A program made the position numbers and the translations under genes. A stretch of DNA of 5,459 bases, taken from Gammaproteobacteria bacterium. GTDB taxonomy: Bacteria; Pseudomonadota; Gammaproteobacteria; Arenicellales; DRJH01. Below the pieces are notes generated by a model that ran no database searches, had not been told where the DNA came from, and worked only from the letters and a program-made list of their open reading frames with translations. Shown one piece after another: positions 1-5,093 of the stretch (positions are counted from its first letter, which is position 1; every line of letters begins with the position of its first letter). The stretch is taken from positions 1 through 5,459 of the forward strand of contig DRJH01000181.1 of the NCBI GenBank assembly GCA_011052285.1. Reading direction: 5' to 3'.

Positions 1-180
1 GTTACAGATCCTGTCTTGGCAGAACTTGCAGCTGTTATTAATGGAGACTGCATTGTTCCTGCCGCCATTACTGCTGTTACGGTGGTGGCACAAGCACGGT
101 GGAAATTGATCAGTGGCTCCCGCCAGCAGCAAATTTGCTTCACCTCATATTCAAAGGCTGTTCGTAACTCAGGAGGCTCC
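1..180. other. Left-edge sequence without a supportable gene
   Basis: This stretch lies downstream of the minus-strand peptidase. On the minus strand one frame stays open for about 59 codons from just after the peptidase stop to the window edge, but it has no ATG near its beginning, no clear ribosome binding site and no recognisable family. On the plus strand a Leu/Trp-rich frame is open from the window edge to a TGA at 107-109 and could be the tail of a converging gene, but the peptide is not recognisable. No T-rich terminator is visible. I leave it unassigned. Confidence 0.5.
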
Positions 181-186
181 TCAGTT
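166..186. repeat. Imperfect palindrome over the peptidase stop codon
   Basis: The segment around ACTCAGGAG-G-CTCCTCAGT is an inverted repeat with one mismatch per arm and an outer A-T pair. It covers the TGA stop (181-183) of the minus-strand peptidase. No T-run follows on the minus strand, so it does not look like an intrinsic terminator. It could be a weak 3' stabilising hairpin or chance. Confidence 0.3.
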
Positions 187-1056
187 TGCCGTTTTTGTGT
201 CAGGCATGGGTCCGGCCACCAGTGCTGCATCAAGGCGGGTCTTGAACCAGTTGATCCGCCAGTCAAGATGTGGGCCGGTAACCCGGCCACTGGAACCAAC
301 CTTTGCCACCGCCTGGCCCTGACGGACCCGCTGCCCGACATGCACCAGTATTTTCGACAAATGCAAATAGGAGGAACTGACGCCAAAGCCGTGGTCAATA
401 ACCAGTGTTGCTCCAGAAAGATACATCCCCGGGTGAGCCAGACGCACAATGCCAGCGGCGACTGCATGCACTACAGTGCCCATGGGTGCGGCGACGTCCA
501 CACCGTAATGGGGCCAGCGTGGTTTACCATTGAGAATGCGCTGACTGCCGTAAACTCCGGTGATGGGTCCGGTAACCGGCCAAATGAAGGGTTTGAAAAA
601 CCAGGGCAAGTCGGTGTTGTAGGCACGAGCGGCTTTGACCTGCAGTGCCTCCGCGTGAATTCTTTTGGCCAGTGCTGGTGGTGGGCTAACCTTCTTCTCC
701 GGCAGTCCGTTAATGCGCTGAATAGCATAGTTACGTTGTACAATAACCAGCCGTTTTTTCAACAGCCGCCCATCCGGGTAACGCAAGGTCAACAATGCTG
801 TCGCCGGATGGCTACGCCCGAAACCGATGACAAAATGGCCATCCTTGTTGACACGAACCGGCTGACCGTCAAGATCGATCCTCACACCTGCCCGGGTCTG
901 TCCAATCACCATCCCACCCTGCTGCAGTTGCCCACGCAAGACCAGTGCCTGCAGTGGGGTACTCAACAGCAACAAGACTGCAGTCAGCAACCAACCGGCA
1001 GACTTGTGTAGTTGGCTGCGCGATAATAAGGGAACACACTTCATCATAATGATCAT
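181..1056 (-). CDS. Exported M23-family peptidase (LytM/NlpD-type domain)
   Basis: The product has 291 residues. A basic N-terminus, a hydrophobic core at about residues 21-31 and a Leu-Gln-Ala site ending at residue 37 form a signal peptide, so the protein should be periplasmic. Residues 38-120 form a strand-rich N-terminal region (QGGMVIGQT, then YPDGR). The M23 domain spans about 175-280: HYGVDVAAPMGT supplies zinc ligands His183 and Asp187, YLHL supplies His232, and TGPHLDW supplies His263. M23 enzymes cut peptidoglycan cross-links, while degenerate members act as amidase activators. The usual GPHLH motif is GPHLD here, so the third zinc ligand would be Asp265 or is lost; whether it is active cannot be decided by eye. 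The ATG at 1056 gives the longest form. ATG 1047 fits slightly better, with a GGAT seven bases upstream; 1044 is also possible. It is divergent from miaB across a 357-bp gap. A 331-residue antisense frame over the same DNA is not credible. Confidence 0.93.
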   Translation of the reverse strand: MIIMMKCVPLLSRSQLHKSAGWLLTAVLLLLSTPLQALVLRGQLQQGGMVIGQTRAGVRIDLDGQPVRVNKDGHFVIGFGRSHPATALLTLRYPDGRLLKKRLVIVQRNYAIQRINGLPEKKVSPPPALAKRIHAEALQVKAARAYNTDLPWFFKPFIWPVTGPITGVYGSQRILNGKPRWPHYGVDVAAPMGTVVHAVAAGIVRLAHPGMYLSGATLVIDHGFGVSSSYLHLSKILVHVGQRVRQGQAVAKVGSSGRVTGPHLDWRINWFKTRLDAALVAGPMPDTKTAN

Positions 1057-1078
1057 CCGGGGTTTATAACAGGAGAAG

Positions 1079-1131
1079 CAGTATACCCATCAATAGCGAA
1101 GTCGGTATACTGAGGTAGTCGGCATACTGAG
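1079..1131. promoter_or_regulatory. Operator-like GGTATACTG boxes upstream of the M23 gene
   Basis: CAGTATACC at 1079-1087 and GGTATACTG at 1104-1112 form a perfect 9-bp inverted repeat with a 16-base spacer. A third, one-mismatch copy (GGCATACTG) lies at 1121-1129. The last two sit inside a longer 14-base direct repeat, GTCGGYATACTGAG, at 1101-1114 and 1118-1131, spaced 17 bases apart. Each core GTATAC is itself a palindrome. Clustering 25-75 bases upstream of the peptidase start suggests binding sites for a dimeric regulator. That role is inference; the repeats are seen directly. Confidence 0.4.
1080..1085 (-). promoter_or_regulatory. Possible -10 box of the M23 gene
   Basis: Read on the minus strand this is TATACT, a 5/6 match to the sigma-70 -10 consensus, 24 bases from the ATG at 1056. 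No good -35 hexamer lies at 16-18 bases. The box overlaps one of the GTATAC repeats, so a protein bound there would compete with RNA polymerase. The assignment is tentative. Confidence 0.3.
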
Positions 1132-1148
1132 AGCCTGCCCAGGAACAG
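1132..1148 (-). repeat. Dispersed repeat, copy C (degenerate, minus strand)
   Basis: Read on the minus strand this is CTGTTCCTGGGCAGGCT, matching the copy between miaB and phoH (CTGTTCTCGGACAGGCT) at 14 of 17 positions. It points toward the M23 gene, as the other two copies point toward miaB and phoH. It is the weakest of the three copies and could be chance. Confidence 0.35.
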
Positions 1149-1205
1149 AGAACCTCCAGAGGACAAGTGGTCTTTGGCTAGATTTTGCCCTGCGTCGTTA
1201 CATAC

Positions 1206-1326
1206 AATCGGTACTCGCTTCACCATAATAATGTGGTCTCAAAGCAGCTTTCCTTTGCTACGACCGCAACGGATGGCACAAGTACCGTGAATGGCACAAG
1301 TACCGTGAATGGCACAAGTACCGATT
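1206..1326. repeat. 10-bp perfect inverted pair inside the intergenic repeat region
   Basis: AATCGGTACT at 1206-1215 and its exact reverse complement AGTACCGATT at 1317-1326 lie 101 bases apart. The right arm overlaps the last unit of the 18-bp tandem array, whose units all contain AGTACCG. The arms sit symmetrically enough within 1131-1377 to support the idea of one palindromic element. Confidence 0.5.
1273..1323 (+). repeat. 18-bp perfect tandem repeat, 2.8 copies
   Basis: The unit ATGGCACAAGTACCGTGA occurs at 1273-1290 and 1291-1308, with the first 15 bases repeated at 1309-1323. There are no mismatches, which suggests recent expansion by slippage or strong constraint. The unit length is a multiple of three and would read Gly-Thr-Ser-Thr-Val-Asn in one frame, but I do not believe that frame is a gene. 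The array is 91 bases upstream of the miaB start. Confidence 0.9.
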
Positions 1327-1330
1327 TTGT

Positions 1331-1375
1331 AGAAGCAATAAACCGGTCAGCTCCTATTCTCGGACAGCCTCCTGG
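1331..1375 (+). repeat. Dispersed repeat, copy A (upstream of miaB)
   Basis: This segment matches 2729-2773 at 36 of 45 positions without gaps. The identical core is TTCTCGGACAG (1357-1367), and AATAAA, CGGTC and CTCCT are also shared. The hairpin formed by the other copy (CCTGT with ACAGG) is broken here at two of five pairs, so the conserved feature is the sequence rather than this stem. It ends 38 bases before the miaB ATG and is followed by T6 at 1378-1383. Confidence 0.75.
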
Positions 1376-1413
1376 AGTTTTTTACCCTCGGATTCCCATT
1401 AAAAGCTACTGTT

Positions 1414-2736
1414 ATGAAAAAATTATTTATCCAAACCTTCGGCTGTCAAATGAATGACTATGATTCGGACCGGATGGCCGATTTGCTGCGGGTGAGTCAT
1501 CAACTACAACGTACCGAAGATGTGGCGTCAGCCGACGTGTTGTTACTGAACACCTGTTCGGTACGAGAAAAAGCCCAGGAGAAAGTGTTTTCCCACCTCG
1601 GTCGCTGGCGTGAAATGAAACAGCTGCGCCCAGAGCTGGTAATCGGCGTCGGTGGCTGTGTTGCCAGTCAGGAGGGGGAAAATATCCTGCATCGGGCACC
1701 CTTTGTGGACCTCGTGTTCGGTCCTCAAACACTGCATAGGTTGCCACAAATGCTTGATTCGTTACTGCAATTCCGGAAACCTGCGCTGGATGTGAGTTTT
1801 CCTGAGATTGAAAAGTTTGATCGCCTGCCACCACCCCGGACCGATGGCGTTAAAGCCTATGTCTCTATTATGGAAGGCTGCAGTAAATTCTGCAGCTTCT
1901 GTGTTGTCCCCTATACCAGGGGCAGGGAATTCAGTCGCCCCTTTGATGATGTGATCACGGAGGTCTATGAACTGGCAGAACAAGGCGTACGGGAAGTTAC
2001 CCTGCTGGGGCAGAACGTCAATGCCTATCGTGGCCTTATGTTCGATGGTGGTGAAGCAGATCTGTCTTTGTTGTTACGCCATGTTTGTGAAATTGACGGT
2101 ATCGGCAGGGTTCGTTACACCACCTCGCATCCACTGGAATTTACCGACGAATTGGTGCGTGCACATCGTGACTTGAAGAAGTTGGCTGGGCATTTGCATC
2201 TGCCGGTACAAAGTGGCTCTGATCGGATTCTGGGTTTGATGAAACGCCGCTATACGGCATCCAGCTACCTGCAGATTATCGATAAACTACGCCAGGCACG
2301 GCCGGATATCAGTATCTCCTCGGATTTTATTGTCGGTTTTCCGAATGAAACCGATGCTGATTTTACTGCCACCATGGCCTTGATCGAAACTGTAGGCTTT
2401 GATCAGTCCTTCAGTTTTCTTTACAGCGCCAGGCCTGGGACCCCAGCTGCCAAGCTACCTGACGAAGTATCCATGACCACTAAAAAGCAACGCCTGCAAC
2501 GCCTGCAGTACCGGATTACGGAAACCGCACAGCAAATCAGTACCCGTATGATCGGAACGGTGCAGTCCGTACTGGTCGAAGGACCTTCACGCAAGAATCC
2601 GCAAGAAATGTCCGGGCGTACCGAAAATAACCGAGTGGTTAATTTCCCGGCCAGTGTGGCCAGTCGTGGGCAATTTCTACCGGTGACCATTACCGCGGTG
2701 CTGAGCAATTCGTTACGTGGCGAATGTCAGGAGTAA
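1414..2736 (+). CDS. miaB: tRNA-2-methylthio-N6-dimethylallyladenosine synthase MiaB
   Basis: MiaB is a cytosolic radical-SAM methylthiotransferase that converts i6A37 to ms2i6A37 in tRNAs reading UNN codons. The product has 440 residues. The N-terminal domain carries the three Cys of the auxiliary 4Fe-4S cluster: Cys11 in GCQMN, Cys48 in LLNTCSVREKAQEK, and Cys82 in GGCVASQEGE. The radical-SAM motif CxxxCxxC is Cys156, Cys160 and Cys163 (EGCSKFCSFCVVPYTRG). HLPVQSGSD (about 252-260) and ISSDFIVGFP (291-300) belong to the SAM-binding core. A TRAM RNA-binding domain covers about 379-438, including SGRTENNRVVNF. The C-terminus stops soon after TRAM, about 30 residues shorter than in E. coli. 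The ATG at 1414 matches the family start, although no strong ribosome binding site precedes it. Two TAA stops stand in tandem (2734-2739), and a dispersed repeat overlaps them. Identity is secure. Confidence 0.98.
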   Translation: MKKLFIQTFGCQMNDYDSDRMADLLRVSHQLQRTEDVASADVLLLNTCSVREKAQEKVFSHLGRWREMKQLRPELVIGVGGCVASQEGENILHRAPFVDLVFGPQTLHRLPQMLDSLLQFRKPALDVSFPEIEKFDRLPPPRTDGVKAYVSIMEGCSKFCSFCVVPYTRGREFSRPFDDVITEVYELAEQGVREVTLLGQNVNAYRGLMFDGGEADLSLLLRHVCEIDGIGRVRYTTSHPLEFTDELVRAHRDLKKLAGHLHLPVQSGSDRILGLMKRRYTASSYLQIIDKLRQARPDISISSDFIVGFPNETDADFTATMALIETVGFDQSFSFLYSARPGTPAAKLPDEVSMTTKKQRLQRLQYRITETAQQISTRMIGTVQSVLVEGPSRKNPQEMSGRTENNRVVNFPASVASRGQFLPVTITAVLSNSLRGECQE

Positions 2737-2773
2737 TAAATCGGTCGACTCCTGTTCTCGGACAGGCTTCCGG
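2729..2773 (+). repeat. Dispersed repeat, copy B (overlaps the miaB stop, upstream of phoH)
   Basis: This is the second good copy of the element at 1331-1375 (36/45 identical). It begins within the last codons of miaB, includes both TAA stops and runs into the phoH leader. It contains the perfect short stem CCTGT/ACAGG around the loop TCTCGG. The likeness of the miaB tail to the repeat suggests that the current miaB end lies in repeat-derived DNA, which is inference. Confidence 0.75.
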
Positions 2774-2777
2774 CCTG
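2751..2777 (+). promoter_or_regulatory. Two mutually exclusive short hairpins in the miaB-phoH gap
   Basis: CCTGT (2751-2755) pairs with ACAGG (2762-2766) around a 6-base loop. CAGGC (2763-2767) pairs with GCCTG (2773-2777) around a 5-base loop. The arms overlap at 2763-2766, so only one can form at a time. Neither is followed by a T-run, so an intrinsic terminator is unlikely. They may affect read-through from miaB or be incidental to the repeat. Confidence 0.35.
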
Positions 2778-2784
2778 ATATACT
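2776..2784 (+). promoter_or_regulatory. Possible extended -10 promoter for phoH-ybeY-corC-lnt
   Basis: TGATATACT combines the extended TGn element with TATACT, a 5/6 match to the -10 consensus. No good -35 is visible, which is tolerated by extended -10 promoters. Transcription would start near 2791, leaving a leader of about 25 bases to the proposed phoH start. It would let the lower four genes be expressed independently of miaB. Confidence 0.4.
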
Positions 2785-2805
2785 CTGTGACCTCGAATTC
2801 ACTGT

Positions 2806-2809
2806 GGGA
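2806..2809 (+). promoter_or_regulatory. Ribosome binding site for phoH
   Basis: GGGA lies six bases before the TTG at 2816 and three before the TTG at 2813. It favours 2816 over the upstream GTG candidates at 2717 and 2804, neither of which has a purine-rich site at the right distance. Confidence 0.4.
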
Positions 2810-2815
2810 CACTTG

Positions 2816-3784
2816 TTGAACAGCTGTCAAAAGACCGTCACTTTCACCCTGGAGCCGGCAGACAATCAGCGTCTGGCGGTGTTGTGTGGAGAATGTGATG
2901 CACATATCCGTCAGATCGAAGACCGGTTGGGCGTCAGTATCAGCCAGCGTGGCCACCGGGTTCATGTCGTGGGTGAGCAGGCAGTCACCGCCAAAAAGGT
3001 GTTGCTGGACTTGTACGCAGACACCGCTGAGTACACTGAGTTAAATCAATCCGGTATTCATCTGGCATTGCGTGCCGTGAATCCTACGGCACCCGGAACA
3101 GAGGGTCCGCCGACCACGGAGCTGCGCCTCACCAAAATCCGGATTCGAGGTCGAAATCCACACCAAAATCTCTACCTACAGCGTATCCTGAGTCATGATG
3201 TCAGCTTCGGTATTGGTCCGGCTGGTACCGGCAAGACTTTTCTGGCCGTGGCCTGCGCAGTTGAGGCGCTGGAAAAACACCAAGTCGAACGCCTGGTTCT
3301 GGTCCGCCCTGCGGTAGAGGCCGGGGAACGGTTGGGCTTTTTGCCAGGGGATATTGAGCAGAAGGTTGACCCCTATTTGCGGCCCCTTTTTGATGCCTTG
3401 ATTGAATTACTGGGGCTGGGAAAAATGGCCCGCCTGCAGGAACGTGGTGTGATCGAGATTGCGCCACTGGCCTATATGCGTGGGCGCACCCTCAACAGCA
3501 GTTTTGTGTTGTTGGATGAGGCCCAAAATACCACCACAGAGCAGATGAAGATGTTTCTTACCCGACTCGGATTTTCTTCCCGAGCCGTAATCACCGGTGA
3601 TCTGACCCAGGTTGATCTACCCCGGGGAGTGCGCTCCGGCCTGCGCCAGGCCGTGGCTATTTTGCATGAGGTCAAGGGTATCAGCGTCACTCGTTTTCAG
3701 GCCTTTGATGTGGTCCGTCATCCACTGGTACAGAGTATTGTCGAGGCCTATGAGCGGGCTGAGGCAGGGAGCGAACCCGATTGA
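2816..3784 (+). CDS. ybeZ: PhoH-like ATPase (YbeZ)
   Basis: This P-loop ATPase of the PhoH family is encoded beside ybeY in most Proteobacteria and is thought to act with YbeY in rRNA processing or RNA quality control; its exact reaction is not settled. Numbered from the TTG at 2816 it has 322 residues. A small N-terminal domain starts with TLEPADNQRL, as in E. coli YbeZ. Walker A is GPAGTGKT (134-141), then come VRPAVEAGERLGFLPGD (163-178) and DPYLRPL, Walker B VLLDEAQN (231-238), and ITGDLTQVDLPRG (259-271). No in-frame ATG exists before the Walker B region, so a TTG or GTG start is required. The frame opens at a GTG at 2717 inside miaB, but that extension translates repeat DNA and lacks family similarity. 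Alternative starts are TTG 2813 and GTG 2804. The TGA stop overlaps the ybeY start. Function is confident; the start is moderate. Confidence 0.95.
   Translation: MNSCQKTVTFTLEPADNQRLAVLCGECDAHIRQIEDRLGVSISQRGHRVHVVGEQAVTAKKVLLDLYADTAEYTELNQSGIHLALRAVNPTAPGTEGPPTTELRLTKIRIRGRNPHQNLYLQRILSHDVSFGIGPAGTGKTFLAVACAVEALEKHQVERLVLVRPAVEAGERLGFLPGDIEQKVDPYLRPLFDALIELLGLGKMARLQERGVIEIAPLAYMRGRTLNSSFVLLDEAQNTTTEQMKMFLTRLGFSSRAVITGDLTQVDLPRGVRSGLRQAVAILHEVKGISVTRFQAFDVVRHPLVQSIVEAYERAEAGSEPD
3766..3771 (+). promoter_or_regulatory. Ribosome binding site that supports the TTG start of ybeY
   Basis: AGGGAG lies nine bases upstream of the TTG at 3781, inside the last codons of phoH. It supports translation of ybeY from a non-ATG codon overlapping the phoH stop. 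Confidence 0.55.
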
Positions 3785-4251
3785 CCGTCCAATTGGTCAT
3801 ACAGCGGCCAAGCACAGATACCAACACCCCGGATGATCGGGATATTGAACGCTGGATGATGGTTTTCTCAGCGGCTGTTGCAGCCCGTGGCGAGGTCACG
3901 GTCAGGATCGTCGATCGTGAAGAGATCACCCAGCTGAATCGGCAATACCGAAAGAGCGACAAGCCAACCAATGTTCTGTCGTTTCTTTTTGTTGATCCAC
4001 CGGGTATGCACGCGGATATTCTCGGAGACCTGGTTGTCTGTGCTGAAATTGTTGCCAGACAGGCGCAGCAACAACAGATTTCCTTGTCCCACCATTGGGC
4101 CCACATGCTGGCACATGGCCTGTTGCACTTACTGGGTTACGACCACCAGCAAGAGGTCGAGGCACTCAGAATGGAGCAGCAGGAAAAAAGATTGTTGGCC
4201 TTGCTGCACATTGTCAATCCTTATGCGGATGAATCTCCCATCTACGAATGA
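3781..4251 (+). CDS. ybeY: Endoribonuclease YbeY
   Basis: YbeY is a zinc-dependent single-strand endoribonuclease needed for 16S rRNA 3' end maturation and 70S ribosome quality control. The product has 156 residues, about the usual length. The hallmark HGxLHLxGYDH is present as HGLLHLLGYDH, giving zinc ligands His112, His116 and His122. Other conserved blocks are VTVRIVDREE (39-48), YRKSDKPTNVLSF (56-68, with the conserved Arg57), LGDLVVC (81-87) and HWAHMLAHG (105-113). The N-terminus aligns with E. coli YbeY from the TTG at 3781, whose T is also the last base of the phoH Asp codon before TGA. An AGGGAG site supports this start. The stop TGA overlaps the corC ATG in an ATGA junction, so translation of phoH, ybeY and corC is likely coupled. 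Confidence 0.97.
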   Translation: MTVQLVIQRPSTDTNTPDDRDIERWMMVFSAAVAARGEVTVRIVDREEITQLNRQYRKSDKPTNVLSFLFVDPPGMHADILGDLVVCAEIVARQAQQQQISLSHHWAHMLAHGLLHLLGYDHQQEVEALRMEQQEKRLLALLHIVNPYADESPIYE

Positions 4252-5093
4252 GCCATATGAATCCAACCCCTGAATCCGCTTATCGACCTGCTTGGCTTTT
4301 ACGCCTGGCCGAGTGGATTAAACCCAGACCTGTCACCCGTAATCAGGTTTTACAGGAACTGCGTAATGCTCGGCAACGAGGCCTGCTTGAGCAGAGCGCC
4401 ATGGACACGATCGAGCGCGTGTTTCGGGTTTCGGATATGCGGGTACGAGATATCCTTATACCGCGCTCACAAATGGTCGTTGTTGAGCGTGATGATGAAC
4501 CTGAAGCGATCCTCAATGTTGTGGTTGAATCCGGGCATTCCCGCTTTCCGGTCATTGATGAAACTCGTGACCGCATTATCGGCGTAATGATGGCTAAGGA
4601 CCTGCTGCGTTACTACCAGCAAGACAATGATGAGGATTTTGACATCAAGGATCTGACTCGACCGGCCACCTTTGTACCGGAAAGCAAGCGCCTCAATATC
4701 TTGCTGAGTGAATTTCAGGAGCAACGCAATCACATGGCGATCGTGGTCGATGAGTACGCCGGGGTCGCGGGCCTGATTACGATCGAAGACGTACTGGAGC
4801 AAATCGTCGGTGATATCAGTGATGAGCACGATGCCGAAGAATCTGAACAAATGATTGTGCAGCGAGATACGCATGATTTTATTATCAAAGCTTTGTGTGG
4901 TCTTGATGAGTTTAACCAGCAATTTCATTTTCCGGACCCCGTTCATGATATCGAGACCATCGGCGGCTTGGTGTTAAGTCAATTCGGCAGGCTTCCGGAA
5001 CGTGGTGAGGCCGTGAAAATTTCCGGCTGGACCTTTGAAGTCCTCAATGCAGATAGCCGCAGAATCCTGCTGTTACATGTCTACCAGCCCTGA
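4248..5093 (+). CDS. corC: CBS-domain protein of the CorC/YbeX family
   Basis: CorC (YbeX) is a soluble protein first linked to Co2+/Mg2+ efflux with CorA and later also to ribosome and RNA phenotypes; its biochemical activity is unresolved. The product has 281 residues. After a variable N-terminus and a helical segment (30-60), VRDILIPRSQM (66-76) opens the first CBS domain, which runs to about 122 and includes SRFPVIDE and MMAKDLL. FVPESKRLN begins the second CBS region, with HMAIVVDEYAGVAGLITIEDVLEQIVGDI (162-190). A CorC/HlyC C-terminal domain follows at about 206-279 (DTIGG-like ETIGGLVLSQFGRLPERGE). There is no membrane segment, unlike HlyC/YtfL-type relatives. ATG 4248 overlaps the ybeY stop. 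The ATG at 4257 is three codons downstream and equally possible. The stop overlaps lnt by 17 bases. Confidence 0.96.
   Translation: MSHMNPTPESAYRPAWLLRLAEWIKPRPVTRNQVLQELRNARQRGLLEQSAMDTIERVFRVSDMRVRDILIPRSQMVVVERDDEPEAILNVVVESGHSRFPVIDETRDRIIGVMMAKDLLRYYQQDNDEDFDIKDLTRPATFVPESKRLNILLSEFQEQRNHMAIVVDEYAGVAGLITIEDVLEQIVGDISDEHDAEESEQMIVQRDTHDFIIKALCGLDEFNQQFHFPDPVHDIETIGGLVLSQFGRLPERGEAVKISGWTFEVLNADSRRILLLHVYQP

Larger units (their letters stand above)
1131..1377. repeat. Possible MITE-like inverted-repeat element
   Basis: The left end (1132-1148) and the right end (about 1353-1369) are related inverted copies of one motif, matching roughly 13 of 19 positions. Inside them a perfect 10-bp inverted pair lies at 1206-1215 and 1317-1326, and the interior holds the 18-bp tandem repeat. 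No transposase reading frame and no convincing target-site duplication is visible. The nesting of two inverted pairs suggests a small non-autonomous element or an ancient repeat unit rather than ordinary promoter DNA. The exact ends are uncertain by several bases. Confidence 0.35.
1057..1413. other. Repeat-rich divergent intergenic region between the M23 gene and miaB
   Basis: This 357-bp gap must carry the start signals of both divergent genes. Next to the peptidase are three TATACT-type boxes (1079-1131). Further right are a degenerate inverted copy of a dispersed repeat (1132-1148), a 10-bp inverted pair (1206-1215 and 1317-1326), an 18-bp tandem repeat (1273-1323) and a forward copy of the dispersed repeat (1331-1375), followed by six T residues. 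A CATAAT at 1224-1229 could be a -10 box on the plus strand, but no good -35 stands at normal spacing. No tRNA, other RNA gene or credible protein is seen. A TTG-started frame at 1185-1457 runs through the repeats and into miaB and is rejected. Confidence 0.7.

Noticed and set aside
16..1011. Long plus-strand open frame of 331 codons
   Set aside because: It is antisense to the M23 gene, has no recognisable domain, and its composition is that of a mirrored coding frame. The minus strand has a signal peptide and zinc motifs.
1273..1323. CRISPR-like array
   Set aside because: The units are contiguous with no unique spacers, and no cas gene is present.
1378..1383. T6 run after CTCCTGGAG as an intrinsic terminator
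   Set aside because: The preceding stem could have only three base pairs with a workable loop, and it would lie 31 bases before miaB.
1185..1457. TTG-started frame of 90 codons with a repeated Gly-Thr-Ser-Thr-Val-Asn
   Set aside because: It runs through the tandem repeat and the dispersed repeat, lacks a ribosome binding site and overlaps the start of miaB in another frame.
3687..4106. Minus-strand frame of 139 codons across phoH and ybeY
   Set aside because: It is antisense to conserved motifs of both genes and has no sensible start context or domain.
4467..4946. Minus-strand frame of 159 codons inside corC
   Set aside because: It is antisense to a well-conserved CBS-domain gene and shows no family motif.
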